Part shown: positions 7,418-16,820 of the stretch, piece by piece | Position numbering within the stretch: position 1 is the stretch's first letter | How the letters are laid out: each line of letters opens with the position of its first letter | Source of the DNA: Terrisporobacter mayombei | GTDB taxonomy: Bacteria; Bacillota; Clostridia; Peptostreptococcales; Peptostreptococcaceae | Length of the DNA: 64,000 bases | Assembly: GCF_014333445.1 (NCBI RefSeq) | Contig: NZ_JACRYU010000016.1 | Location: 62,001 to 126,000, forward strand | Reading direction: 5' to 3' | The notes under the pieces: generated by a model | Database searches by the model: none | Told to the model about the DNA's origin: nothing | What the model saw: only the letters and a program-made list of their open reading frames with translations | Made by a program: the position numbers and the translations under genes

Positions 7418-8335
7418 TTAATCTTCATAATTTAAAGATAAAGATAATCTATCCTCACCAATAATAGTATTCTCAAAAATTCTCGTAGCATTTCCTAAGT
7501 ACTCATGAGGATTTTCAAGAGATGGACTAAAATGAGTTAGAAGTAACTTTTTAACTTGTCCAAGTCTTGCTAAATTAGCAGCCTCTGTAAAAGTCATATG
7601 CTTATTTTTCATAGCTTTAGATATATCCATATCATCTCCATACATAGCTTCACAGACGAATAAGTCACTATCTTTTATAAAGTCAGGGATAGTAAATAAA
7701 GGTCTGGTATCTGTCACAAAGCTGATTTTAATTCCCTTTCTATCATCTCCTAAAACCATATCAGAGGTATAAGTTCTATTATTATAGAAAATTTCATTAC
7801 TGTTTTGTAATCTATTCCATAATTCTTTTGGAACATTATTTATCAGGGCTTTTTGTACATTAAATTTTGGAGTTCTATTAAAATAAAGACTATACCCTAA
7901 ACATTCAGTAGAATGTTCTAATTCAAGAGCAGAAATCTCCAAATCTTTTAGAATATCATTTTCAATAGAAAAAGTCTCTTTAGGATCTTCTATGATATTA
8001 ATTTTATAAGGTAAGTATTCAACTAAAACTCTTATGGCATTTATAGCTTCTGTAATTCCTCTAGGCCCAACGATAGTTAAATTATCACTTTTGCCACTAT
8101 TGCCAATAGTTGATAAAAGTCCAATTAAACCGATTATATGATCACCATGAAGATGTGTAATTAATATTAAATCTATATCTTTAAATCCACAATTTTTCAT
8201 TCTCATAGAAACTTGTGTACCTTCACCGCAGTCTATTAAAATTTTATGACCTCTATAATTTATAAATAGAGAAGAAAGGTTTCTGTTTGGCATAGGAACA
8301 TTTCCTCCACATCCTAATAAAACTAAATCTATCAT
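7418..8335 (-). CDS. rnz: Ribonuclease Z (tRNA 3' endonuclease)
   Basis: The 305-aa product has the metallo-beta-lactamase zinc motif THLHGDH (His61, His63, Asp65, His66), the N-terminal LGCGGNVPMPNRNLSS and a C-terminal LLLTHFSP. The length equals that of the short bacterial RNase Z. It removes 3' trailers from tRNA precursors lacking an encoded CCA. ATG is at 8335 with an AAGGAGATT site upstream. It is transcribed away from recX. A candidate promoter lies at 8373-8400. Confidence 0.95.
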   Translation of the reverse strand: MIDLVLLGCGGNVPMPNRNLSSLFINYRGHKILIDCGEGTQVSMRMKNCGFKDIDLILITHLHGDHIIGLIGLLSTIGNSGKSDNLTIVGPRGITEAINAIRVLVEYLPYKINIIEDPKETFSIENDILKDLEISALELEHSTECLGYSLYFNRTPKFNVQKALINNVPKELWNRLQNSNEIFYNNRTYTSDMVLGDDRKGIKISFVTDTRPLFTIPDFIKDSDLFVCEAMYGDDMDISKAMKNKHMTFTEAANLARLGQVKKLLLTHFSPSLENPHEYLGNATRIFENTIIGEDRLSLSLNYED

Positions 8336-8372
8336 ATTAATCTCCTTAAATTTACATCTATTTTTATTATTA

Positions 8373-8400
8373 ATTATATAATAGTTTTTACTAAAGTCTA
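8373..8400 (-). promoter_or_regulatory. Candidate promoter of rnz
   Basis: On the minus strand, TAGACT (8400-8395) and a perfect TATAAT (8378-8373) are 16 nt apart, about 38 nt before the start codon. Confidence 0.5.
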
Positions 8401-8430
8401 ATTAATAATAACATTATTTATGAGCAATTG

Positions 8431-8458
8431 AAAAAAGAGATTAATTAAATAACCTCTT
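8431..8458 (-). terminator. Terminator downstream of recX and the 25-codon ORF
   Basis: On the minus strand, arms AAGAGGTTA and TAATCTCTT (one G-U pair, 6-nt loop) are followed by a T run. It lies 6 nt past the stop of the small ORF at 8464-8541. Confidence 0.7.
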
Positions 8459-8463
8459 ATAAA

Positions 8464-8541
8464 CTATTTATCTTCCTTATATAATCGTTTTATGTTATAT
8501 ATTGATAATAATACACAAAGTATTGCGATGACTGTTTTCAT
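8464..8541 (-). CDS. Possible 25-aa small membrane protein downstream of recX
   Basis: On the minus strand a TTAGGAGG site (complement 8546-8553) stands 4 nt before ATG 8541. A 25-codon frame follows, MKTVIAILCVLLSIYNIKR and so on, ending at TAG 8464-8466. The peptide is a single hydrophobic helix with a basic-acidic tail (KRLYKEDK), typical of a small membrane protein. It starts 28 nt after the recX stop and ends just before a good terminator, so it would share the recX transcript. I do not recognise a family. Support comes from the ribosome binding site, the composition and the tight fit to the terminator. Confidence 0.5.
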   Translation of the reverse strand: MKTVIAILCVLLSIYNIKRLYKEDK

Positions 8542-8569
8542 AGAACCTCCTAATTAGTAAAAAGATATA

Positions 8570-9208
8570 TTAATAGTCATTAAAGTCACTTTTGAATATT
8601 TTATTTAGTACGCTTTTTATTATATCATAACTAAAGCCTTTATAAGCAAGGTGGTTAGCAACTTTTGCATAAGCTTTTTTAGGATCTTCTTTTTTTACTC
8701 TTTCATATCTTTTTTCGGCAAGGTATAAAGCATTTTCAAATTCGACATCCTGATCTATTTCTGATATGGCTTCATCAATAGACGATCTTTCTAGACCTTT
8801 ATTATAAAGATTTTGTTTTATTTTGTTTTTTCCGTATTTATTTAAAGTAACATTAGTAGTTACGATTTTTGAGGCTAGCTCATTATCATTTATAAAATTG
8901 TATTTTTTTAAGAAATCTACTATATCATCTATAGTATCTTCATCAAAATCATCTTTTAGTTTTTCTCTCATTTTTTTCTCAGACTGGCTAGCTTTAGATA
9001 AAATATTTAAGGCTTTATTTTTTCCTTTTAAAAACATCTCATCTTTTAATATTTCTCTAAGGTTATCTTCTTCTATGATATCTCCTTTTTTTAAATTAAA
9101 TGTGAATACAAGCTCTTTATAAATAGCCATAAAAAACTTTTCATCTACATATATATTTACCCTATCTTCACTCTTCTTTTGTGATTCAATTTTTGTTATT
9201 ATAGGCAT
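8570..9208 (-). CDS. recX: Regulatory protein RecX
   Basis: The 212-aa product matches RecX in its helical-repeat pattern: ALNILSKASQSEKKMREKL, then DDIVDFLKKYNFINDNE and LYNKGLERSSIDEAI. RecX binds RecA filaments and limits strand exchange. recA is not in the window. The start at ATG 9208 is supported by an AAAGGAG site. The N-terminal ~65 residues (IITKIESQKKSEDRVNIYVDEKF) form the extra domain seen in Gram-positive RecX. The gene is divergent from nadD. Confidence 0.93.
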   Translation of the reverse strand: MPIITKIESQKKSEDRVNIYVDEKFFMAIYKELVFTFNLKKGDIIEEDNLREILKDEMFLKGKNKALNILSKASQSEKKMREKLKDDFDEDTIDDIVDFLKKYNFINDNELASKIVTTNVTLNKYGKNKIKQNLYNKGLERSSIDEAISEIDQDVEFENALYLAEKRYERVKKEDPKKAYAKVANHLAYKGFSYDIIKSVLNKIFKSDFNDY

Positions 9209-9380
9209 TTTAAATCTCCTTTATGTTAAATTAGTAAAATAATTGTTAAAAATAACTTGTTATATATGGAAAATTATTATATATATTAATATAGTGAATA
9301 ATTTTTCTGGATTAGTATGAATAAAACTAAATAATTTAATAAAAATATATATTTATGATTATATACTAAAATGAGGAATT

Positions 9381-9409
9381 TTAACTTATAAAGATTCAAT
9401 CGTTATTAT
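9381..9409 (+). promoter_or_regulatory. Candidate promoter of nadD-yqeK
   Basis: TTAACT (9381-9386) and TATTAT (9404-9409) are 17 nt apart, and ATG 9435 follows an AAAGGAG site. The rest of the recX-nadD divergent gap (9209-9380) is AT-rich with no other clear signal. Confidence 0.5.
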
Positions 9410-9434
9410 AAAAGGGTATAAAAGGAGAATAAAA

Positions 9435-10124
9435 ATGAGGATTAACGATATAGTAATTAAGTCTATATTGAAAAATAATGAAAAGCTAGCTGATTTTATG
9501 AATAATGCTAACAACCTAAAAATAGGGATTTTAGGAGGGACTTTTGACCCTATACATTATGCTCATTTGGCAACAGCAGAGTTTATTAGATGTAAATATA
9601 ATTTAGATAAGGTTATTTTCATACCATCTGGTAATCCTCCTCATAAATTTTGGAATATAACAGATAAAAGAGATCGTTATAACATGGTATTATTAGCTAC
9701 AGTAAAAAATGAAAATTTTGTAGTTTCTGATATGGAAATTGAGAAAAATGGTAAGACTTATACTGTAGATACATTAAGAGAGTTAAAGAAAATGTATCCT
9801 ACATGTGAATTGTTTTTCATAACAGGTGCGGACGCCATATGTGATATAGAAGCTTGGAAAGATGTTGTGGAAAATTTTAAATTAGCTACATTTATAGCAG
9901 CAACAAGACCTGGTATAAGCTTACTAAGAGCTCAGGATTATATTGAAAAGCTTGAAAAAAAATACAGTGCTAAGATAATAAATGTGTATGTACCATCTTT
10001 GGATATATCATCTACATATATAAGAGATCAATTAAACCAAGGAAAATCAGTTAGATATTTAATACCAGAAAATGTGGAAACATACATAAATGAAAAAGGT
10101 TTATATAATTATGGAGTTGAATAA
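9435..10124 (+). CDS. nadD: Nicotinate-nucleotide adenylyltransferase, N-terminally extended
   Basis: NadD converts nicotinate mononucleotide and ATP to deamido-NAD, a step in NAD synthesis. The nucleotidyltransferase core is clear: GGTFDPIHYAH (residues 34-44), FIPSGNPPHK, and the C-terminal ISSTYIRD. The usual protein starts about 3 residues before the glycine motif. Here 28 extra residues precede it (MRINDIVIKSILKNNEKL...). The only good ribosome binding site, AAAGGAG at 9421, serves ATG 9435; the internal ATG at 9498 lacks one. The extension is therefore probably real. yqeK follows without a gap. Confidence 0.95.
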   Translation: MRINDIVIKSILKNNEKLADFMNNANNLKIGILGGTFDPIHYAHLATAEFIRCKYNLDKVIFIPSGNPPHKFWNITDKRDRYNMVLLATVKNENFVVSDMEIEKNGKTYTVDTLRELKKMYPTCELFFITGADAICDIEAWKDVVENFKLATFIAATRPGISLLRAQDYIEKLEKKYSAKIINVYVPSLDISSTYIRDQLNQGKSVRYLIPENVETYINEKGLYNYGVE

Positions 10125-10125
10125 A

Positions 10126-10695
10126 TTGAATTATAAAGATATAGAATATAAATTAAAAGAAATGCTTCCTGAAAGAAGATTAAAGCATTCTATGAATGTA
10201 TCACAGTGTGCTGTGAAATTAAGTGAAATATACGGTTATGATATGGAAAAAGCCAAATTAGCAGGTTTGATTCATGACTGTGCAAAATATTTTAATGATG
10301 ATCAAGTTAAAGATAGTATTAAGAAATTTAATATAGAATTAGATTCTTTAGAGGAAAATAACATATCTCTATCACATAGTGTTATAGGTTCATATGTTAT
10401 ACAGGAGACATTTAATATTAATGATGAAGATATTATAAATGCTGTAAGATATCATACAACAGGTAGAGAGAATATGACTATTCTGGAAAAAATTATATAT
10501 ATGGCAGACTTGATAGAAGAAGGAAGAAAGTTTCCTCTTGTAGATAAATTAAGGGAATTAGCTTACAATGGAAGTTTAGATGAGGCATTATTATTATCCT
10601 TTAATAATACTATCAAATTTGTTATGGATAACAATCAATTAATACATCCAAGAACTGTAAGTGCTAGAAATTATATATTAAGGGAAATACTCTAA
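10126..10695 (+). CDS. yqeK: HD-domain hydrolase YqeK (symmetrical Ap4A hydrolase)
   Basis: The HD-domain residues are His21, His50-Asp51 (GLIHDCAK), His-Ser in LSHSVIGSYV and a late Asp in YMADLIEEGR. This is the YqeK arrangement; the family hydrolyses diadenosine tetraphosphate to ADP. I place the start at TTG 10126, 189 aa, because GGAG at 10113-10116 is 9 nt away and MNYKDIEYKLKEML matches the family start. In-frame ATGs at 10111 and 10090 inside nadD are alternatives. It sits between nadD and rsfS, the standard Firmicute order. Confidence 0.9.
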   Translation: MNYKDIEYKLKEMLPERRLKHSMNVSQCAVKLSEIYGYDMEKAKLAGLIHDCAKYFNDDQVKDSIKKFNIELDSLEENNISLSHSVIGSYVIQETFNINDEDIINAVRYHTTGRENMTILEKIIYMADLIEEGRKFPLVDKLRELAYNGSLDEALLLSFNNTIKFVMDNNQLIHPRTVSARNYILREIL

Positions 10696-10744
10696 TATAG
10701 ATAAAGGGTAGTGAATTTTATTTGTATATATAATTGAATATTTA

Positions 10745-10753
10745 TGTTATAAT
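10745..10753 (+). promoter_or_regulatory. Extended -10 promoter of rsfS
   Basis: TGTTATAAT is a perfect extended -10 element, 36 nt before ATG 10790. The best -35-like match, TTGTAT at 10722, has a 20-nt spacer, so the promoter probably relies on the TG motif. Confidence 0.5.
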
Positions 10754-10789
10754 ATCTAAAGTACTTTTAAAAACGAAAGGAGACAGAAA

Positions 10790-11140
10790 ATGACTGTTGA
10801 ACAAATGACAAAAATTGTATATGATGCAATTGATGATAAATTAGGACAAGATATATCAATAATAAACATAGGAAAAGTATCAAGTCTTTGTGATTACTTT
10901 GTAATAGCTACAGCTGGATCAACTAGACAAGTAAAAGCAATAGCTGATAATGTACAAGATGAATTAACAAAGCACGGAATAGAGCCAAGATCGAAAGAAG
11001 GATATGAAAGTCAAACATGGGTGTTACTTGATTATGGCGATGTTATGGTTCACGTATTTGACGAAGAGAATAGAGGATTCTATAACTTAGAAAAATTATG
11101 GAAAGATGCTCCATATGTTGATGTTGACACTTTAGCATAA
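10790..11140 (+). CDS. rsfS: Ribosomal silencing factor RsfS
   Basis: The 116-aa product has the RsfS (YbeB/Iojap) hallmarks: SSLCDYFVIATAGSTRQVKAIADNV and WVLLDYGDVMVHVFDEENRGFYNLEKLW. RsfS binds L14 and blocks joining of the 50S and 30S subunits when nutrients are scarce. GAAAGGAG precedes ATG 10790. The -35 box of the leuS promoter lies inside its last codons, so leuS is transcribed independently from the end of this gene. Confidence 0.96.
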   Translation: MTVEQMTKIVYDAIDDKLGQDISIINIGKVSSLCDYFVIATAGSTRQVKAIADNVQDELTKHGIEPRSKEGYESQTWVLLDYGDVMVHVFDEENRGFYNLEKLWKDAPYVDVDTLA

Positions 11141-11152
11141 AAGTGCTAATAT
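11124..11152 (+). promoter_or_regulatory. Promoter of the leuS T-box transcript
   Basis: A perfect TTGACA (11124-11129) and TAATAT (11147-11152) are 17 nt apart. The -35 box is inside the 3' end of rsfS. Predicted start is near 11159. Confidence 0.75.
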
Positions 11153-11159
11153 TATATAA

Positions 11160-11395
11160 AAATAAAGAATAAATTCAAATAAGTTAGAGTAGTAGAAAAT
11201 TTTGCTTATTACAGAGAGTTAGTGGTTGCTGAAAACTAACATAAGCTATTTTTGAACTTGCTAACATCATATTATTTGGCCGTAGTTGGCATAAAGACTA
11301 TCTAAGAGAGTTTACTTTTGTAAACTAATTAGGGTGGTACCGCGAAAATATATCCTCGTCCCTAAACGTAAAGTTTAGGACGGGGATTTTTTTAT
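11160..11395 (+). promoter_or_regulatory. T-box leader of leuS with a CUU (Leu) specifier
   Basis: The leader contains the AGAGAG element (~11213), a stem I closed by GTTAG/CTAAC, and the specifier context GAA-CTT-GCTAAC, placing codon CUU at 11257-11259. The canonical T-box AGGGTGGTACCGCG is at 11331-11344. A GC-rich terminator follows (11351-11394: arms ATCCTCGTCC.. and GGACGGGGAT, then seven T). Uncharged tRNA-Leu would pair with the specifier and T-box, form the antiterminator and allow leuS transcription. Confidence 0.95.
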
Positions 11396-11481
11396 ATTTA
11401 TAAAACAAAGTAAAATTTGTTAAATTGGATAAACTATTATCTATGGTAATTATTTCAATAAATTAACAGAGGAGGCAAATA

Positions 11482-13902
11482 ATGAGCGTTTATAATTTTA
11501 AGAAAATTGAAAAAAAATGGCAACAAAAATGGGCTGAAGATAATCAATATAAAACTGATACAACTGATACTTCAAAGCCAAATTACTATACTTTAGAAAT
11601 GTTCCCATACCCATCTGGGAAAATACATATGGGACATGTTAGAAACTACTCTATAGGTGATGTAGTTGCTAGATTTAAGAAAATGGAAGGGTACAATGTA
11701 CTTCATCCAATGGGATGGGATTCATTTGGTTTACCAGCTGAAAATGCAGCTATAAAACATGGAATACATCCACATAAATGGACTATGGAAAATATAGAAG
11801 ACATGAAAGGTCAATTAAAGTTACTAGGATTAAGTTATGATTGGGAAAGAGAAGTAGCTACTTCTACACCAGAATATTATAGATTTACTCAAGAAATATT
11901 CTTAAAATTCTTAGAAGCTGGACTTGCTTACAAGAAAAAATCTTTCGTTAACTGGTGTCCATCTTGTGAGACTGTTCTTGCTAACGAGCAAGTTGTACAA
12001 GGTCAATGTGAAAGATGTGATACTGTAGTAGTTAAGAAAGACTTAGAACAATGGTATTTCAAAACTACTGCTTTTGCAGAAGAATTATTAAATGATTTAG
12101 ATAAATTAGATGGTTGGCCAGAAAAAGTTAAAACAATGCAAAAAAACTGGATAGGAAAATCAGAAGGTGCTGAATTAGTATTTGATGTAGATGGAACTGA
12201 TAAATCTATGACAGTTTATACTACTAGACCAGATACTACTTACGGTGTTACATTTATGGTTTTAGCTCCAGAAAGTGAACTAGTTCAAGAGTTAGTTGCA
12301 GGAACTGAGTATGAAGAAGATGTAAATGCTTTTATAGCTAAAATGCATACTAAAACTGAAATAGAAAGAACTTCTTCTGATGTTGAAAAAGAAGGTATGT
12401 TTATAGGGAAATATGTAATAAATCCAGTAAACGGTAAGAAAATACCAGTTTGGATAGCAAATTACGTATTAGCTGATTATGGTACTGGTGCAATAATGGC
12501 AGTTCCAGCTCATGATGATAGAGATGGTGATTTTGCTAAGAAATATGATTTAGAAGTAATACCAGTTATAGATGAAGATAATAAAATGATAAATTCAGAA
12601 GAATTTAATGGTATGGATGCTTCTGAAGCATTTGAAAAAATAGTTGAAAAACTAGCTAAAGATAATAGAGGTAAAAAGACTACTAACTACAGATTAAGAG
12701 ACTGGTTATTATCTAGACAAAGATATTGGGGATGTCCAATACCAGTTGTTTATTGTGATGATTGTGGAATAGTACCAGTAGATAAAAAAGACTTACCAGT
12801 ATTATTACCAACAGATGTAGAATTCACAGGAAAAGGAGATTCTCCACTTACAACTTCGCAAGCATTTAAAACTACTCCATGTCCACACTGTGGAAAAGAA
12901 GCAAGAAGAGAAGTTGATACTATGGATACCTTTGTAGATTCATCTTGGTATTTCTTAAGATACATAGATCCTAAAAATACTGAGGAACCATTTAGTACAG
13001 AAATAGTAAATAAATGGATGCCAGTTGATCAATACATAGGTGGGGTAGAGCATGCTATAATGCACTTACTTTATGCTAGATTCTTTGTTAAAGCGTTTAA
13101 ATCAATGGGAATGGTTGATTTTGATGAGCCATTTAAAAACTTATTAACTCAAGGTATGGTTTTAATGGATGGTAGCAAAATGAGTAAGTCTAAAGGAAAT
13201 ACTGTATCACCTCTTGAAATAATAGATGAATATGGTGCAGATACGGCTAGATTATTTGTATTATTCGCAGCTCCACCAGAAAGAGATTTAGACTGGTCTG
13301 AGCAAGGTGTTGAAGGATGCTTCAGATTTATAAACAGAGTTTATAGATTAGTAGATGAATTAGGTGAAATAGCTAAATCTAATGCAGAAGTAAAAGCTGT
13401 AACAAAAGAAGATAAAGCTATGAGATTAGTTATACATTCAACGCTTAAAAAAGTAACTGCTGATTTAAGTGAAAAATTCGGATTTAATACTGCTATAGCA
13501 GCATTAATGGAATTAATAAACGAAATGTACAAATACAAAGAATTAGATACTAGAAACGAAGGAATAATAAGAGAAGGTATCGAAACTATAGTAACTATCT
13601 TAGCGCCGTTTACTCCACATGTTGGTGAAGAATTATGGACTATGATAGGTAAAGAAGGTAGTGTATTTGATATAAGTTGGCCTAAATATGATGAAGCAGC
13701 TTTAGTTCAAGATGAAGTTGAAGTAATAGTTCAGGTTAATGGAAAATTAAGAGCTAAAATATCTATGGATGCTAATATATCAAAAGAGGATATGGAAAAA
13801 GTAGCTTTAGAAAATGATAAAGTTAAAGCTGCAATAGAAGGTAAAAATATAGTAAAAGTTATTGCTGTTCCTAAAAAATTAATAAATATAGTTGTAAAAT
13901 AA
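11482..13902 (+). CDS. leuS: Leucine-tRNA ligase
   Basis: LeuRS charges tRNA-Leu. The 806-aa length is standard for bacterial class Ia LeuRS. Visible motifs are HMGH (residues 49-52), a zinc-ligand cluster CPSCETVL...CERC, the editing domain with [12 protein letters not shown] and [15 protein letters not shown], a second [18 protein letters not shown] segment, and KMSKS (566-570). The C-terminal domain ends [17 protein letters not shown]. An AGAGGAGG site precedes ATG 11482. Expression is governed by the upstream T-box and ends at a strong terminator. Confidence 0.99.
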   Translation: MSVYNFKKIEKKWQQKWAEDNQYKTDTTDTSKPNYYTLEMFPYPSGKIHMGHVRNYSIGDVVARFKKMEGYNVLHPMGWDSFGLPAENAAIKHGIHPHKWTMENIEDMKGQLKLLGLSYDWEREVATSTPEYYRFTQEIFLKFLEAGLAYKKKSFVNWCPSCETVLANEQVVQGQCERCDTVVVKKDLEQWYFKTTAFAEELLNDLDKLDGWPEKVKTMQKNWIGKSEGAELVFDVDGTDKSMTVYTTRPDTTYGVTFMVLAPESELVQELVAGTEYEEDVNAFIAKMHTKTEIERTSSDVEKEGMFIGKYVINPVNGKKIPVWIANYVLADYGTGAIMAVPAHDDRDGDFAKKYDLEVIPVIDEDNKMINSEEFNGMDASEAFEKIVEKLAKDNRGKKTTNYRLRDWLLSRQRYWGCPIPVVYCDDCGIVPVDKKDLPVLLPTDVEFTGKGDSPLTTSQAFKTTPCPHCGKEARREVDTMDTFVDSSWYFLRYIDPKNTEEPFSTEIVNKWMPVDQYIGGVEHAIMHLLYARFFVKAFKSMGMVDFDEPFKNLLTQGMVLMDGSKMSKSKGNTVSPLEIIDEYGADTARLFVLFAAPPERDLDWSEQGVEGCFRFINRVYRLVDELGEIAKSNAEVKAVTKEDKAMRLVIHSTLKKVTADLSEKFGFNTAIAALMELINEMYKYKELDTRNEGIIREGIETIVTILAPFTPHVGEELWTMIGKEGSVFDISWPKYDEAALVQDEVEVIVQVNGKLRAKISMDANISKEDMEKVALENDKVKAAIEGKNIVKVIAVPKKLINIVVK

Positions 13903-13910
13903 TCTCAGTA

Positions 13911-13946
13911 AAAAAGCATATTTCAATTATGAAATATGCTTTTTTT
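13911..13946 (+). terminator. Terminator after leuS
   Basis: Stem AAAAGCATATTTCA / TGAAATATGCTTTT with an ATTA loop is followed by a run of T. Confidence 0.9.
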
Positions 13947-13963
13947 GAACAATATATTTATAG

Positions 13964-14040
13964 AAAAAAACAGTAAAAAAACGGTAAAAAATAGTAAAAA
14001 AATTAAATTTCACATAAAATAAAAAAAAAATATGAAAAAA
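13964..14040 (+). promoter_or_regulatory. Phased A-tract array upstream of mglB
   Basis: Short A-tracts recur at about one helical turn. Three near-copies of (C/T)(A/G)GTAAAAA start at 13971, 13982 and 13992. More A-runs follow at ~14021 and ~14035. Such phasing bends DNA and can act like an UP element for the promoter at 14051. Function is inference. Confidence 0.35.
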
Positions 14041-14050
14041 TAGCAGTTTA

Positions 14051-14098
14051 TTGAATCTTCACAAATAATCTTCTATAATTAAATGGAAAACGTTTTTA
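14051..14098 (+). promoter_or_regulatory. mglBAC promoter with a cre-like operator
   Basis: TTGAAT (14051-14056) and TATAAT (14074-14079) are 17 nt apart. Immediately downstream, GGAAAACGTTTTTA (14085-14098) overlaps the predicted start of transcription. It contains the palindrome AAAACGTTTT with a central CG, as in LacI/CcpA-family operators, and has about two mismatches to the cre consensus. Repression by CcpA or a dedicated LacI-type regulator is likely; which one cannot be told. Confidence 0.65.
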
Positions 14099-14134
14099 AA
14101 ACGTAGAATTTTTAATTTTGGGGGGAGATTAATA

Positions 14135-15163
14135 ATGAATAAAAAAGGTATTTTAGCACTAGGTCTATCAACTATGATGTTATTTTCTATGGTAGGGTGT
14201 AGCTCAGGGGGAGGAAAAGGCGATTCTGCTGAGTTACCCAAAATAGGTGCAACTGTTTATAAAGCTGACGATAATTTTATATCATCAGTTGCTAGAGAGT
14301 TAAAAACAAATGCCGAAGGTGTAGCTGAATTAACAGTTGATGATTCTCAAAACGACCAAGCAAAACAATTGGATCAAATTGATACTATGATTACTAAGGG
14401 AGCAAAAGTTTTAGCAATAAATTTAGTTGACCCAAAAGCTGCAGAATCAGTTATAGAAAAAGCAGAAGCTGCTGATTTACCAGTAATATTCTTTAATAAA
14501 GAGCCAGACGCTGATGCTCTAGCAAGCTATGATAAAGCTTACTATGTAGGTACTGACTCAAAAGAATCAGGGGTAATGCAAGGTGAAGTAATAGCTAAGC
14601 AATGGGAAGCCAATAAAGAAAAATGGGATAAAAATGGAGATGGAAAAATCCAATATGTTATGATAAAAGGTGAACCAGGTCATCCAGATGCAGAAGCAAG
14701 AACTGAGTGGTCTGTAAAAACTTTAAATGAAAAAGGAATAGAAACAGAAGAATTAGCAATAGATACAGGAATGTGGGATGCTGCTAAAGCTACTGAAAAA
14801 ATGGATGCATGGTTAGCTAAATTTGGTGATAAAATAGAATTCGTTATATGTAACAATGATGGTATGGCTTCTGGAGCAGTTGCATCATTAGAAAAAGAAG
14901 GATACTTCAAAGGTGACAAATTTATGCCTGTTGTAGGTGTTGATGCTATACCAGAAATAGTAACTCTAATTGAAGAAGGTAAAGTTACAGGTACAGTATT
15001 AAATGATGCTAAAAACCAAGCAAAAGCTGTTATAGATTTAAGTTTAAATTTAGCTAATGGAAAAGATCCAGTTGAAGGAACTGATTGGAAACTAGATGAT
15101 AATAAGGCTCTTCGTGTTTCATATGTAGGTATAACTAAAGATAATCTAGATGATGCTAAGTAA
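14135..15163 (+). CDS. mglB: Galactose/glucose ABC transporter substrate-binding lipoprotein
   Basis: The 342-aa product has a lipoprotein signal ending in the lipobox MVGC (Cys22), then a Gly/Ser linker. The mature part is a type I periplasmic-binding fold of the MglB kind: IGATVYKADDNFISSV, then AKVLAINLVDP, PVIFFNKEPD, and DKNGDGKIQYVMIKGEPGHPDA. DKNGDGKIQ resembles the calcium-binding loop of MglB. It would deliver galactose, glucose or methyl-galactoside to MglAC. It heads the mgl operon behind a GGGGGGAGA site. Sugar identity is inferred from the family. Confidence 0.92.
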   Translation: MNKKGILALGLSTMMLFSMVGCSSGGGKGDSAELPKIGATVYKADDNFISSVARELKTNAEGVAELTVDDSQNDQAKQLDQIDTMITKGAKVLAINLVDPKAAESVIEKAEAADLPVIFFNKEPDADALASYDKAYYVGTDSKESGVMQGEVIAKQWEANKEKWDKNGDGKIQYVMIKGEPGHPDAEARTEWSVKTLNEKGIETEELAIDTGMWDAAKATEKMDAWLAKFGDKIEFVICNNDGMASGAVASLEKEGYFKGDKFMPVVGVDAIPEIVTLIEEGKVTGTVLNDAKNQAKAVIDLSLNLANGKDPVEGTDWKLDDNKALRVSYVGITKDNLDDAK

Positions 15164-15191
15164 TATTACTAACTAAATAGAATATAAAATC

Positions 15192-15235
15192 TTAGTACCT
15201 AAGAAGTACGAATTCTGTATCTTCTTAGGTGCTAA
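15192..15235 (+). repeat. Intercistronic hairpin between mglB and mglA, without a U-tract
   Basis: A 15-bp stem pairs 15192-15206 with 15221-15235 (core ACCTAAGAAG / CTTCTTAGGT, one G-U pair) around a 14-nt loop. The sequence after it, AGTAATAGT, has no T-run. It is therefore more likely an RNA-stability element or partial attenuator that favours mglB mRNA than a full terminator. Confidence 0.7.
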
Positions 15236-15278
15236 AGTAATAGTAAAGATTATGAAGGTCTAAAGGGGGGAGCAACTT

Positions 15279-16820
15279 TTGGAAAAGGTTAACAATGGAT
15301 TTATACTACAAATGGTAGATATCACTAAAGAATTTCCAGGGGTAAAGGCGTTAGATAATGTAAGTTTAAATGTTAGACCAGGGACAGTACATGCTCTTAT
15401 GGGAGAAAATGGAGCTGGTAAATCAACATTAATGAAATGCTTATTTGGCATCTATAAAAAAAATGGTGGAAAAATCTTCTTAGGAGGAAGAGAAATAGAA
15501 TTTCAAAATACTAGACAAGCTCTAGATAATGGTGTATCGATGGTACATCAAGAGTTAAATCAGGTTAGACAAAGAAATATATTAGATAATATTTGGCTTG
15601 GAAGATATCCTAAAAAAGGATTATTTATAGATGAAAGTAAAATGTATGAAGATACAAAAAAAATATTTAAAGACTTAGATATAGATTTAGATCCAAGAGA
15701 GAAAGTTGGAAACTTATCTGTATCACAAATGCAAATGATAGAAATAGCAAAAGCTGTGTCTTATAACTCCAAGGTTATAGTAATGGATGAGCCAACTTCT
15801 TCTCTTACAGAAAAGGAAGTAGACCACCTATTTAGAATAATAAACAAGCTTAAAAAAGATAATGTAGCTATAATTTACATTTCACACAAGATGGAAGAAA
15901 TCTTAAAAATCTCAGATGAAGTTACAGTTATGAGAGATGGTCAATTAATAGGGACTAAAAATGCATCAGATTTAACAACAGATATTATAATAAGTATGAT
16001 GGTTGGTAGAGATATGTCAAACAGATTTCCACCAAAAGATAACCATCCAGGAGAAGTGATTTTAGAAGTTGAAGGAATTACGGAAGGTAATAAATTTGGA
16101 TTTAAAGATGTAAGTTTTAAACTTAGAAAAGGAGAAATTCTTGGGATTGCAGGTTTAGTTGGATCTAAGAGAACAGAAATTGTAGAAGCATTATTTGGAA
16201 TGAGACATATAGAAAGTGGAGAAGTAAAGCTACATAGTAATGTTATAAAAAATACTTCGCCTAAAAAAGCTATAACAAATGGTTTTGCACTAGTAACAGA
16301 GGAAAGAAGAAGTACAGGTATATTCCCACAATTAAGTATTAATTTTAATTCTATAATATCTAATATGGGAAAATATAAAGTGAATGGGTGCTTTTTATCT
16401 GATAAAAAAATGGAGAAGGATACAAAATGGGTAATAGAATCTATGAATGTTAAGACTCCTTCACAAAAAACTAATATAGGAAGTTTATCTGGAGGTAATC
16501 AACAAAAAGTCATAATTGGTAGATGGCTTTTAACAAATCCAGAAATTCTTATGTTGGATGAGCCTACAAGGGGAATAGATGTAGGTGCTAAATATGAAAT
16601 TTATCAACTTATAAACGACTTGGCAAGTAAGGACAAAGGTATTATCATGATATCTTCTGAAATGCCAGAGCTTATAGGTGTAACAGATAGAATATTAGTT
16701 ATGAGTAACGGTAGAGTTGCTGGAATTGTTGATTCAAAAAATACTACGCAAGAAGAGATAATGAAATTATCAGCGAAGTTTATAGAGGGGGAGAATAACA
16801 AAGATGCAGTCACTAACTAG
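15279..16820 (+). CDS. mglA: Galactose/methyl-galactoside ABC transporter ATP-binding protein
   Basis: The 513-aa product is a double ATPase. The first cassette has Walker [10 protein letters not shown] (42-50), signature [14 protein letters not shown] and Walker [11 protein letters not shown]. The second has the degenerate Walker [10 protein letters not shown], signature LSGGNQQKV and Walker [13 protein letters not shown]. This asymmetric pattern is typical of MglA/RbsA importers. The start TTG 15279 follows TAAAGGGGGGAGC. It overlaps mglC by 17 nt, indicating translational coupling. It powers uptake of the sugar bound by MglB. Confidence 0.96.
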   Translation: MEKVNNGFILQMVDITKEFPGVKALDNVSLNVRPGTVHALMGENGAGKSTLMKCLFGIYKKNGGKIFLGGREIEFQNTRQALDNGVSMVHQELNQVRQRNILDNIWLGRYPKKGLFIDESKMYEDTKKIFKDLDIDLDPREKVGNLSVSQMQMIEIAKAVSYNSKVIVMDEPTSSLTEKEVDHLFRIINKLKKDNVAIIYISHKMEEILKISDEVTVMRDGQLIGTKNASDLTTDIIISMMVGRDMSNRFPPKDNHPGEVILEVEGITEGNKFGFKDVSFKLRKGEILGIAGLVGSKRTEIVEALFGMRHIESGEVKLHSNVIKNTSPKKAITNGFALVTEERRSTGIFPQLSINFNSIISNMGKYKVNGCFLSDKKMEKDTKWVIESMNVKTPSQKTNIGSLSGGNQQKVIIGRWLLTNPEILMLDEPTRGIDVGAKYEIYQLINDLASKDKGIIMISSEMPELIGVTDRILVMSNGRVAGIVDSKNTTQEEIMKLSAKFIEGENNKDAVTN

